Source of the DNA: Piper betle
Taxonomy: Eukaryota; Streptophyta; Magnoliopsida; Piperales; Piperaceae
Direction: 5' to 3'
DNA length: 64,000 bases
Assembly (NCBI GenBank): GCA_033002965.1
Contig: JAURVB010014127.1
Coordinates: 1-64,000 of the forward strand
Of the stretch, positions 16,932 through 28,108 are shown piece after piece. The notes under the pieces are model-generated. The model searched no databases, was not told where the DNA came from, and saw only the letters and a list, made by a program, of their open reading frames with translations. The number at the start of each line of letters is the position of its first letter. Within the stretch, counting starts at the first letter, position 1. The position numbers and the translations under genes were made by a program.

Positions 16932-18489
16932 ACCTTCCCTCCTTATAAAAATTTCGTCCTCGAAATTTTAACTCAAGGAGGTTCTGCTGAACTACTACCT
17001 GGAAGCTAGATACACACTAGTTGTATCCTCTACGCTTCGATAGTCATGTAAATCCTCACAGACTGTAGTGGTGCCGACATGGCGAGTCATGCTAGTGATG
17101 CTGACCATCTCAAACATTCTGGATTCTATACTTCCTGTGTCTGTTCGGACATTATCATTATCCTTCTCTTCTGTTCTGATCCCTACTGCTAACTCGGCGG
17201 AAAACCCTAGGTCACCCCTAAGGGCCTACTAGGTTGGTAAAGCAGATACTCTAGAGTATCGCAAGGTTCTAATCTAGGTTATGTCTGGAAAACTACGCCG
17301 AGGGTAAGACCTACCTGCTAGCATCTACCCATGTCCCTCTAATCCTCATCTGTGAACAGTCGCCTACATGTACTCGCAGGAACTCTACTCTAGTCCTACA
17401 GTCACCTCAAGGCCTGCTCTGAGTCTCCTGCTAAGTACGGTGGATACCCTAATGAGCTGCACGGCTCACTGTCGCCAATCTAGATATAACTCTCAGGTGT
17501 CCCGTTATAAGGAACTGGACCGCTCACGGGGTCCTAGTTGACTCGGTCCTGAGTCAAATATCTCACTCTGTTCTATATGAGAACAAGGATAGCTGCTATT
17601 CTCTACTGCATACTATGGCTCAGGTGAATATCTATACAACTACTAACTACTGCTGAAAGGAGGCGAGAACACCTGTACATACACAGCGTGTCTCAAGGAG
17701 TATGATAACATACTCTGTATAGGACTGTGGAGTCTGCATCTGGTCTGTGGCATGTGCTCTGTGCTATGTGCTCTGGTCAATGTATACTCATCTCAATCCT
17801 CTGGATAAACTGATGGTAGAACTGATACATACAAAGGGGTGAGTGGAATCCTCAAGTGAAAACTCCACTCTGTCTAACATCTCTGGGTTATAGGAAAGGA
17901 GGCTGAATCTCGTGGAAACTAGTCACACCGCTCAAAAACTCTCAATAGGTGCTCCCTCATTCTCACATGTGGTATCTGATGCAAGGTAAACAGGGAATCC
18001 TGGGACCTGTGGGTTATAGGCCCACACGCTTCTACCGCGCGACTCTTATCTATGGTAAGGTTAAGGTCTCATGCAATTAGTAAGGGAGATAAAATCCCTA
18101 TGTAACATATCGGGTGGCCAAAATATTGGTAGGTCTATGGACTTGTCTCTAAGATTACCATGATTTACTATGCCACAGGTGATCAGTCTGTGAAACAGTC
18201 AATCAATGACAAATCTCAGAAACGGCTCCTAAGTGGCTCTAGTTCAATCAGCTAACAGTAGGCACATGTTTCTCGACACCGTACTAGTCACGCACTTCTA
18301 AACGGGCGGGGTTCAAACGACCCAAAGAACCACCGTCTCTCCTCAAGTCTACGGGGACTCATAATGAGGTTCGACACGTGTCTCGTCCGCTCTTCAGTGG
18401 TGTGTGACCTGCCGTCCCGTACCGATTTGTAGTACTAATCTTGACTCACATGACTACTACTGCTGTGGTAGACTCTCAAGCAAGTGCCT
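16932..18489 (-). mobile_element. Remnant of gypsy internal region (polypurine tract and 3' untranslated part)
   Basis: Read on the minus strand, the LTR-proximal end has TTTCGAGGACGAAATTT, then a purine-rich tract AAGGAGGGAAGGT, then the LTR start. The first phrase is characteristic of the end of pol and 3' region in many plant gypsy elements. The remaining 1.5 kb has no open frame of note and no recognisable integrase or reverse transcriptase motif, so most of the coding region has been lost. Confidence 0.55.
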
Positions 18490-20883
18490 GGCCGCCGATC
18501 GATGCCGCCCAGCCCGGCCACGGCGTCGCCCTGCCGCCCCGACCAGGTCCGGCCCCCATCGGACCGCCGCGACGCGAGGAAGCCACGCCGCGACGCCGCG
18601 CCCGCGTTGCGCTTCCGTCGCCGATCCCGCCACCGGCGACCAGCGCCGCCGCGATCGGTCGGTCGCCTCAGCACCCTCAGCCTTCCAGCGACCTTCCCCG
18701 ACTGGAACGGAGGCCGTCGCCACCGTGGCCGGCCGGATCTAGCGACCCATCGCCGCCGGCTCTGTTTTGTCATTTTCCGGCGAGCCGCCGCCTCCATTGG
18801 CCACGCTGATGTCATAGATGAGTCGGGCTCGCCGAGCCGGTTCCGAGGGTACCCAACACAACCACTTTCCGGCCAGTAGACGCCGCCGGCGATTGTCGCC
18901 GGAAAACCACCGGAAGCCGCCGGAAAACCACCAGCAGCTGCCGGAAAATCGGAATTTTTGGAATTCACTGGAATTCACCGGATCTTCCGCGGGGCTCACC
19001 CAGTCGAGCCCGATCGAGCTTCGGATGCCGATGAGCGCCGAATTTGAGCTCCGAGACACGCGACGGAACCCTAGCCGTCGCCGATTGCCGACTACGTGAG
19101 GTATAATTACCTCCGATTGAGTTATTTAAAATTGATGATGATTGTTAGTATAGCATGTTAAAATTGAGTAGTTATTATGATGAATGTTAAGATTAGGAAT
19201 GAAGTAAACATGTGCATGATGTGATTAACAGAGAATGAAGGTTAAATGAGCTAATGAAGTAAAGTAAATTTGAGTATGATAATCGAGTACAACGTAACTT
19301 AGGAAATATAATAAAATAGGTGTTAATAGGATAAGTTGGAATTATTTTTACATTTATAATTGTTGATTGTTATGGTTGATGTTTGTATTGTGGTGTGATG
19401 GTCATGTCGGATTTGATGCATCATTTAGTTAGCGGGCGTTAGTATTTAGTTTTGATGTGTAGGTACGGAGTAGGAGCTCGCCGCCTAGGCGCGATGACAC
19501 GCTTGGAGCTTCTACCAGGTCCGTTTAGGACTCGTCTGTTTTACTCTTTTCTATTGTATGTTTGTTTTAATGTCTGCAGGACGGGTTAAGTGGCGTTTTA
19601 TCGGATCCCACTTAACTCGGGCCATTTAACCGAATAGTTTTCCGGATTAATAACCCCTCGAGGATGAGATCCCTCGAGGATGATTTCGAAAACAAGATCC
19701 ACCACAAGTTGCCTTCGGGCCTATTATATAAATCCCTACCCAGTCCTATATATATGTAGTTTTCGCGTTTTCAGTGAGACGAGAGATGGAGAAATCGACT
19801 GCACGTACCATGCAGAGGATGCCGTGACAGTCAAAGCGGGCTCTGGATTAGTGCCAGCGGACTGTTCCATTCCCGAGGGATCCTGACAACTCCGCGTTTG
19901 AGTTCCTCACACCCGGAGAACGTGGAGGTTTACGGGTACTGTTTAGTACAGCGCATGTCCGGACTTGTGGTTCAAAGGGTACTAAAGGCGACTGCCTGAG
20001 AGTACTCGGCCTTCGTGCTCAAGGCCAGGAGAAATATGGAGGTAAGGAGAGGGCTTAGGATAAAGTTTCACGAGAAGTACTGAAAAAGAAGTGCTGAGAG
20101 TAGCACAGTACCAGCAGCAGAGCAGTAAGTTCGGGATGCTACCGGGTCTGCAGCCCAGTGGCTCCTCAGTAGTGCCCTTCAGAGTGTTCACGTGGAGTAT
20201 ATGTTGTTTTCATTCATATGAGAGTTTGCTCTCATAGCCAGTTTGTTATAGATATTTTCTTTTCGGACCAGTAACGCTTGTTACTGACGTTTTTCTTATA
20301 TATATGTAGGTGATAAGCACGAGATGGATGTGCCGGCCGGGACGGAGGAGCAATAAGGTCTTCTGCACACACACATCGGGTGATTGAATGTTTAATGTTT
20401 TGTTTATGATGTTATTTTATAAACATGCTATGAGTAAATGTTTGAGGCATGACAATGAGATGAAATGAAATGATCAGAGTAGCGCAGCAAAAGTGTGATG
20501 GGTTGAAACCCAAGCTTCAGAATGAGTGTATAGTAGATTAGATTCTGTGTGAATGAAATTGTTTGATACTTGGTTATATATATTTTTATATGTATATTTG
20601 ACAGGGTGGCCCCTAATTGCATTTTTAGGGGAAATTCTGTCCGTCATATTTCAAAACTTTTATTAATTTTTATCGGGATGGTTTTGGTGTGTACTCTGAC
20701 TTGCATGTCATTCATGTAGTACCATGTTAGGTTTGTGTATTCATCCATGCATTGCGAGTTGTATCTTCATCTTAAGACGCCGAGATTGGATCCGCACGAG
20801 TTAGGTTCGGGTTAGCCGACCTAACCGGGGCCTGTAACATGTCGGTTCGGTTCACGAGTGTGAACCGGATTTGGGGTGTTACA
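18490..20883 (+). repeat. Gypsy LTR 3' portion (right arm of the inverted repeat)
   Basis: Reverse complement of 14003 to about 16372. Together with 13529-13990 it would make one LTR lacking about 95 bp in the GC-rich middle. Ends in TGTTACA next to the TAGGG target duplicate. Confidence 0.75.
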
Positions 20884-21120
20884 TAGGGTGTGTGAGTAAT
20901 CTTTTTGTACATCTCTTTATATATTTGATGCACTGTAATCTTGGTTGAAGTAGTGAATTGTTCGTTGTTGCCTGTGGTTTTTGACTCTCGATTGAAGGAG
21001 GGTTTTCCACGTTAATTTTCTGTCCTTTTGTGGTTTTGTTTTATCTTATTTCTTAGGTCTTATTTTCTCATTATTATTATTCGTTGTGGTTGACTCCAAT
21101 TTTAGGAATTTTTCTCAACA
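20884..21120 (+). mobile_element. Right part of the 5' LTR of the short LTR element
   Basis: Resumes the LTR interrupted at 13528 and ends TTTCTCAACA at 21120, the same end as the 3' LTR. Summed with the left part, the LTR is about 550 bp. Confidence 0.8.
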
Positions 21121-21267
21121 ATTGACGTCGTACTAAACCAGTGGATGGAAAAAAGTTGAGTTTTTGCTCAACTTTGGTGAACTTGCACTAACAAGTAGGA
21201 TGCAACGAACAAGTGGAGCAAGAGTTTGGACTGGTGTGTTCCAATCGCTAGACTCTAAGTGGGAGAT
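21121..21267 (+). mobile_element. 147-bp internal region of the short LTR element
   Basis: Only 147 bp separate the two LTRs. The region ends in AAGTGGGAGATTG, a polypurine tract directly before the 3' LTR start TGTTAATATG. It has no coding capacity. I did not see a standard initiator-methionine tRNA primer site after the 5' LTR. Confidence 0.65.
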
Positions 21268-21833
21268 TGTTAATATGTGTAATTGTATTAATGATATGTA
21301 GCCTATTGTCACACTCGGAATACTAAAGAAATCTCGAAATATTAACAGAGGTGGCTGTTAGTTGTTCCATGGAAATTGAAAGGTCTCAAAGTTTCTCTAT
21401 AAATTAAATTTCATTTGCCTCATTCTTAGAAGACAAGTAAAAGGCAAGACAAGCAGAAGGCAAGACAAGCAGAAGAAAAGACAAGAAAAAGAGAGATAGA
21501 GAGAGATATAGTTATAAAAGAAGAGAGAAAAATATTCACGAGTTTATCTTATACGGAGTATTGAGAGACAGTGAAATTCTGTAATCTCAATAATATAGGG
21601 TGTGTGAGTAATCTTTTTGTATATTTCTTTTTATATTTAATGTCTGTAATCTTTGGTTGAAGTAGTGAATTGTTTGTTGTTGCCCGTAGTTTTTGACTCT
21701 CGATTGAAGGAGGGTTTTCTACGTTAAATCTCTGCATTTTTGTGGTTTTGTTTTATCTTATTTCTTAGGTTTTATTTTCCCATTATTTTTGTTCGCTGTG
21801 GTTGATCTCCAATTTTGAGAATTTTTCTCAACA
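21268..21833 (+). mobile_element. 3' LTR of a TRIM-like short LTR element
   Basis: 566 bp, TGTTAATATG to TTTCTCAACA. The whole element (13211-21833 minus the gypsy insertion) is about 1.26 kb, within the size range of terminal-repeat retrotransposons in miniature or heavily deleted copia elements. The flanks GATAC before 13211 and TATAC after 21833 agree at four of five positions, consistent with an aged 5-bp target duplication. Confidence 0.75.
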
Positions 21834-22490
21834 TATACAAGCTTATGATATGATCGAAAGATACAAAAGCTTTTTACATTGGACATAAAAATTGATAGAA
21901 CACCATAATATATGAAACCGACGTCTGTATAACATAATCCATCAATCATCAAGCTTAGCTCTAATCAAAACATCAGTTACGTCAAGGAATGCTTTCAATC
22001 GATATAAACGTTTTGGTTTGATTGGAACCCAAAGATATGTAGGCCTCAAGTTAACATAAACTATGAGTTCATAGCACAATCAGTTGGAAGCCCTTTAACC
22101 GGAAAACATAAACAAATCATCCACCCAACAAACCCCCATTGTTTATCATCTTTTTTATCAGAATAATATTGAATCTGGGTGGGATCAAGATTGAACAACG
22201 GTGGGTGAAATGTCCTCTTGCTGTAGCAGATATCTTCCCCAAATCTCCATATATATCTCATACCTTCCATTTCCACCATTTGTCAACACTTGCCACACCA
22301 AACTCTTCAGCTTATACATATGCATATATAATGCTAAAGATATTTAACAGTGTCCTTACTACGTGTCGTTGGGAGTAGATGGTAGTCTTCAAGTTCTTGT
22401 CTTAGATGTAGAAAAAAAAACAGTCATGAAATGTTATGAATCACCAACATCTGTGAATTGAAATTTAATGGGAAATCTGATGTGGGTCTT
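21834..22490. other. Unannotated spacer
   Basis: A minus-strand open frame at 22061-22279 has ordinary-looking composition, but I recognise no family and see no splice partner. I leave it uncalled. Confidence 0.3.
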
Positions 22491-22498
22491 TTCGGTGC

Positions 22499-22649
22499 AG
22501 TTTGATTGATATGAATTCTGAGGCTTCCTTCAATGGTAGCGTTGCTGCTAATAAAGATAAGATGCTTCAAGAGCTTCATCGAACTAAAAAGATATTTGTT
22601 GCTGTTGATCGGTTGTATGATTCTTTTTTGCTTCCTCTTGAGTTTATCT
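22499..22649 (+). pseudogene. Orphan exon-like fragment, unknown protein
   Basis: A splice-acceptor-like TTTTCGGTGCAG precedes an open frame reading LIDMNSEASFNGSV..., then HRTKKIFVAVDRLYDSF, up to a possible donor GTACGT at about 22650. Codon use is coding-like and unlike the surrounding AT-rich DNA. I do not recognise the protein and found no adjoining exons. It could be a captured gene fragment or an exon of a gene with distant partners. Confidence 0.3.
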
Positions 22650-22650
22650 C

Positions 22651-23010
22651 GTACGTTTATCTTAATTTTATGTACCTTATTTATTATCATATCGAGTTTA
22701 TAACCTAGTATAATATATATTTAGTTCAATAAAGTCAAATCAAGTTTAAATTTTAAAATTATAAATAAAATATTTTATAAATATTTATAATGTATTTTAT
22801 CATTGATATTTATTAAATACCCATTAAAAATAGGTTTATCCTAATTTTATATACCTTATTTATTATCATAACGAGTTTATAACCCAGTACAAGATATATT
22901 TAGTTCAACAAAGTCGAATCAAGTATTAGGTTTTAAAATTATAAATAATATATTTTATAAATATTTAAAATGTATTTTATTATCGATATTTATTAAATAC
23001 CCATTAAAAT
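22651..23010 (+). repeat. Tandem direct duplication, about 177-bp unit, two copies
   Basis: The block starting GTTTATCTTAATTTTATGTA at about 22655 recurs at about 22832 (GTTTATCCTAATTTTATATA). The similarity runs through a TTAGTTCAA(T/C)AAAGTC(A/G)AATCAAG stretch to ATTTATTAAATACCCATTAAA in both copies. The first copy begins just after the exon-like fragment. A related TTTAGTTCAACAAGGC stretch occurs at about 58337. Confidence 0.7.
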
Positions 23011-23660
23011 ATTATAATTTTCAACAAAAAAATCGGATTTTGTAAAAAAATTATATTAAAAAATTATGTACAAGTTACAATGATACAAAGGCCTTTAATT
23101 ATGCTAGATTTGAAGATGGTATGTAGTATATTAGGTACAATTGGATAGTACGATGTGATATTTAAAATTATAAATATATCTTTTTACAAATGAACATTAT
23201 ATTATATATTATATATACTTGAATACAATAAGTTTAAAAATTATATATCGTTAAGTTATGGGTGATTTCAGAAGTTATATATTGAAAAAAGTTGCAGTCA
23301 ACTCATATAATTTCAAATGAGTAATTATGTACATAATTTATGTACATTAATGTATATATTCACTTTTTTTATCTGCAAAGCTGGTATAAATGATTCTTTG
23401 TTTCCTTGTACTTGGTTGAAACATATGTGCATATTAATGTAATCTAAGACCACTTTGATTATGGTTATAGAGGAGAAAATATTGAGGCAATGAATGTTGA
23501 ATCCAGAGGGGCTGATCAGTGCACTAAATTTCATTAAATCAAACAACTAACTTAAGTGGTTGTAATAATTGTCTCAATTAATATATGATCAAAGTCAGCA
23601 ATTAATTTCTTGCTCATATGAAAATTATTAAATAATTTGTCAAGTTAGTAATCTTGTCTC

Positions 23661-24275
23661 CTGCAATGGGCATGAGTGGAGCTAGCTCCCAAGGTTGTGA
23701 CTAGATTCGACTCAACTTAAACTCAATTAATTTTAAACTCGATTTAAAACTTAGATCATAAAAAAATCGACTCAACCTAATTATAGTAGAGCCAGTTTCG
23801 AGTTATATCAAACTCGATTCAATTTAACTTAAAAAACTCTATTCGATTTAAAACTAAGCTCGAATCAACTCGATATCTAATATGAAACTTTAGTAATTAT
23901 TTTTCTTTAACAATATATGGATAATATAATATTAAAAATAATAATTTGGTATAAAAATAATTAAATAAAAATAATCTAATATTTATTATATAATTATCAA
24001 TTATAAAGAATATCATTTATATTTTCATAAAAAATAAAAAATAAAAATATTGCATTATAGATAATAAACTAGATCTTCAAATTTATGGTGATGAAAATCG
24101 AACAAAACTAATGCTCGACTCAAACTCGAGCAGGCTTAATCCAAACTTGATCAAGGTCGATTTGAATTAACTCTAATTCAAACTAAAATAACTTGAACTC
24201 AAAACTTGATTCGTTTATAAAATAAGCCAAATTCGAGTTGGGCCAAACTTGACTCTCCGCTCATGCCCAACCCTG
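23661..24275. mobile_element. hAT-like non-autonomous element
   Basis: Terminal inverted repeats are GGGCATGAGTGGAG on the left (from 23668) and CTCCGCTCATGCCC on the right (24255-24268), followed by CAACCCTG. The outer bases (CAGGGTTGGGCATGAG as the reverse complement of the right end) are typical of plant hAT elements. The interior is made of short repeats of the ACTCGATTT and CAACTCGA type. I could not confirm an 8-bp target duplication. Confidence 0.5.
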
Positions 24276-25610
24276 CCTGCATCAAACATCTTGTCATCTT
24301 CACACAACATCTTTTATAGTTTGATACTTCTTAACATGAACATACAATAAAAATCATCACACACTATATTATATATGTACCAATACTTGTTCCCTAATTA
24401 ACATATTAAAAAAACTTTATAGTACCATAAATATAATAAGGTGCAACTTGGTAAATCTAGGGTGATAACTGTGTGACAAATATTTTTTTGAATAATAAAT
24501 TACTAATTTAGCATAGAATAATTAGCTAAAAATTTATATAAAGAGAATCAAACTAACTATTTTATTCCTAAGAAGATATATTATGATAAAGTAAGCATTG
24601 GGCTTCTATTCACATCTTGTGCTTGTTGCCAATGACCCCTTGAAACATTGAAGAACCAAAAGCCACATACCCAATGCCCAAATCCCTTCCCCCAAGGAAT
24701 ACATTTACTTATTATATTATGATATGTATAAATTTTATGTGCATCTCTATGTTGCTATACCCAATATGTATTGGTTTTTAATGGCCATTTAATACGCGTA
24801 TAAATAATGAAATTACACAAAAAAAATAGTTTAGGATTATAAATTCACAGAAAAGGTAAATAATAATTATTCTAGATTAAATTGTAATATAAATTCTAAG
24901 ACTTGTCACTTTTTGGTCTCTTGTATTAGACCCTTTGATTTAATATATTGATTGATATACCAATACTCATTTTAAATGCTTATTATGTAGTATTTTAATT
25001 TCATATATTAGTTGTTATTAAGTTTGATCAGAAAAATTGAATAAACTATTGTAATTTTAGATGGTCTATTAATAAATTTATCTTTTAAAAGCCCTTTTAT
25101 ACGATTTCTACTCGTGGAATTCTGTTTGTAAGAATAGTTGACGCACGAAAGATAAAAAAAGTTAATGTATTTGTCATTTAGAATCATTGCCCTTATTGGA
25201 TAAACTTTTATCAACAAAAGCCCTTAATAAAATTATACCAAATATACTGAAAAAATTTTTAATTAAAATTTAGTCAGAGAAAAAAGATTGATATCTACCC
25301 CTTCACCATTTGATTTCATAGTTTTAAATATTATATCCTACCAACCAGTCTTGCTCCTTATATTATATTATGTACTATCTTCAAATCCGATACTCATTCA
25401 TTATCTTCATAAAATTTTATTTTGTATCCAAATTTTGTTTTAATTTTTTTTGCAAAATTTATTTCTTTTTAAAAAATAAGCTGGTATTTAAATAACATTT
25501 AAGTAAATATCGATGACAATATTAATTTTTAATATTTAATATAATATCTTATTTATAATATTAAATTTTAGTTGAATATGGTTCGATCCAGTCGAATCAA
25601 ATAAACGCTG

Positions 25611-25651
<41 letters not shown>

Positions 25652-26100
25652 ATTATGATAACTGATACAGTAGTATTAACTACATTAATACAGTTGGATA
25701 GTTAAAATTTGGACTTAATAAAAAAATTTTATATACAAACAAATCCAATACTCTTATATTCAGTTTTGGAGGGTAAGGATACGTATATAGCAAAAATACG
25801 TATCGATACATATATACGAAAATACATACATTTTGTCTGGTCCAACCAATGCCCCTTCCCTCTATTTTTTACACTGCGACACCACCAAGAAGCCGGCGTA
25901 CACGACCATCCTTCCTGCCCTTCTCTGCAACTACCAACAAAGGTCAACCATCGTCTCCTCTCTTCCCTTCTCGATAAGCCCCACCATCACCATTTGCGAC
26001 TTCCTTGTCGTATACACACAACTACTGCTACGCATACAACCATGGACAACGTCAATACCTCCCATCTACTGAGTTATATAGCTAGAACATTTCTCATTGT
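24276..26100. other. AT-rich intergenic DNA upstream of the GTPase gene
   Basis: No gene is visible. Contains the AT microsatellite at 25614-25648. The C-rich stretch at about 25850-26060 precedes the GTPase start and may include its promoter and leader. Confidence 0.4.
25614..25648. repeat. (TA)n microsatellite, about 35 bp
   Basis: Uninterrupted TA dinucleotides. Confidence 0.9.
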
Positions 26101-26207
26101 TTTCCTCCAATAAATTCTTCAAAAGGGTGCCAAGTCCATGGCCAGGGCTTCCTTCCCATGACCTGCTTACGTTCCATGGCCGCTGCTGGTCCCGAGGTGA
26201 GCTAAAC

Positions 26208-28108
26208 ATGGCGACGCAGCTCTGCCGGCGGGTCATGCATGTTAACCTCGGGGGTGTTATTCATCGGGTGTCCTTCTTCCGGCGCTTCTTTCGGCTGCTC
26301 TGGGATCGGATTCTGCTCTGCTCCACCGGCCGGCCGCGGCGGTACCGCCGGCTCCGGCGCTGCTCCTCTGGCTTGCCGATGAGTGGTGTGGAGGGGGAGG
26401 CTTTGAGGGAGCCGGTGACATGCTCAGGCGCGGTGGGGGGTGAGGATTTGGTGGTGGTGAAGATAAGCTTGTTGGGTGATTGTCAGATTGGCAAGACGAG
26501 CTTCATGGTAATTGTTGTTCTGGAGATTGATCCAATGTATTTTTTTGGTAGGTTGCTCGGTTGGTTGATGTTGGTGTTCTTCTGTGTTTTTGTTGTTGAA
26601 TACTTGTTGCAATCATGGAAGGTCAAGTATGTTGGGGATGAGGAGGAGAAAAGGTGTCTTCAATTGTCAGGTTTGAACAAGATGGACAAAGTGTTAGCTG
26701 TGCAAGGAGCTCGGATTGCTTACAGTATCTGGGATGTTGGAGGTGAGGAGTTTGTTTTGTTCAATATTTTGGGTTCTTTTGCTCTGCAAATGTTGAAGGT
26801 TTTGGTTTTTTTCTGAACAAGATTAATTTTGTTCGATTGATTAATCTGGTAGGTGACCATCAATGTCTTGACCATGTACCAATAGCCTGCAAAGATGCGG
26901 CAGCGATAATGATCATGTTTGATCTAACAAGTCGACGCACTCTGAACAGGTGCATCAGCTGTCCTGTCTTTTTGAAGTTTTCTTTCAGAGTATCATCAAT
27001 CAACCTTGTTTATAAAGATAGCTATGCAAGTATACGTTTAATGGGTATTTTCCACAAGTTCTATATGCACGGAAGTGGTGATTATTAGAGGTTCTGATAT
27101 GGAAGGTTGGTTTGAATGCAGTGCTCTTGGATGGTATCAGCAAGCAAGGAGACATAACCAGGTAGCTTAATCTGTCTTCCCAGAACTAGCATTCTTTTGT
27201 TCTCATTAATTATGATGGGCACCAAACATGTTTAAGCCTACCGACCAAGATCGATGCCTTACAATTTTCCTTTTAAAGGACAACAAAGTTTAGTATAACA
27301 AACCTGAAAATTTCCAGAATTGATTATTTTCTTCTACAGACAGCAATTCCTGTTTTGATTGGGACTAAGTTTGATGATTTCGCCCAACTCCCACTTAACA
27401 TACAATGGACAATTGTGAGCCAGGTAACTTCAAATCTCTCTCCTCTCTTTTTTGGTTTTATAATCACAATGACATCAACTCCACCCAGGAAAGAAAAGTT
27501 GTTAGCTAGATAAAAAAAACCAGCTTGGTCCTACTCCTGATAAAACTTCAACAAACCTGTTCATGACTTGATGTGAAGTACAAGTCTATGCCCTTTCAAT
27601 GGGTGGATGGTCAATTGGTCATGGACCACACCACCGCCGACGGCAAGAAGAAGCATCTCAGAAAGTTATGAACTTTGGCCTTTGTTTTTTCATGTGTTGA
27701 ACTTTTCTTCTTTTTCTTTGCATTTGTCCAACAACTTGGCTGTTTTCAATTCCAATTTCCAACCATGAATCTCAAACATGGTGCGCAAATTTCCACCCTG
27801 AAACTTCAAAAACTACCCATCAAACGTGCGTACACATACATGCTTTGTCATAATAATCCACACAAGTTGGCCTCATAATCTATGACTTCATCCTATTTTT
27901 TTCTGGGAATCTGATCTTGAGCCATATCTGAATGTTAAAACAGGCAAGGGCGTACGCGAGAGCAATGAAGGCGACCCTCTTCTTCTCGAGTGCAACCCAT
28001 AACATAAACGTTAGCAAGATCTTCAAGTTCATCACGGCCAGGCTATTCAACCTGCCATGGACTGTTGAGAGGAACCTCACCATTGGAGAGCCCATCATAG
28101 ATTTCTGA
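26208..28108 (+). CDS. Septum-promoting GTPase 1-like (Tem1/Spg1-type) small GTP-binding protein
   Basis: Plant homologue of the yeast Spg1/Tem1 GTPase, which switches on the septation/mitotic-exit kinase cascade; the plant role is inferred. Six exons keep one frame: 26208-26507, 26622-26742, 26853-26949, 27122-27161, 27340-27423 and 27944-28108, giving about 268 residues. The P-loop GDCQIGKTSFM ends exon 1. The switch region is WDVGGDHQ (exons 2-3). DHVPIACKDAAA and MFDLTSRRTLN follow. The guanine-specificity motif is IGTKFD. The conserved C-terminal end is FNLPWTVERNLTIGEPIIDF. The first 85 or so residues are a basic, Arg-rich extension seen in the plant proteins. I chose the ATG at 26208 (MATQLCRRV) because it starts this extension. 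Exon 1 is much more GC-rich than the rest. Confidence 0.85.

Larger units (their letters stand above)
13529..20883. mobile_element. Rearranged Ty3/gypsy-derived insertion with internal inverted LTR copy
   Basis: The insertion begins TGTAAAACCC, ends GGGGTGTTACA and is flanked by the 5-bp duplication TAGGG (13524-13528 and 20884-20888). Inside are three LTR pieces. 13529-13990 is the first 462 bp of the LTR in plus orientation. 14003-16931 is a complete 2.93-kb LTR in the opposite orientation, with its polypurine tract beside it at 16932-16946 on the minus strand. About 18490-20883 is the rest of the LTR in plus orientation. No gag-pol genes remain; only about 1.55 kb of internal sequence survives (16932-18489). 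Confidence 0.8.

Noticed and set aside
25575..25600. GGTTCGATCCAG resembling a tRNA B box
   Set aside because: No A box, acceptor stem or cloverleaf could be formed around it.
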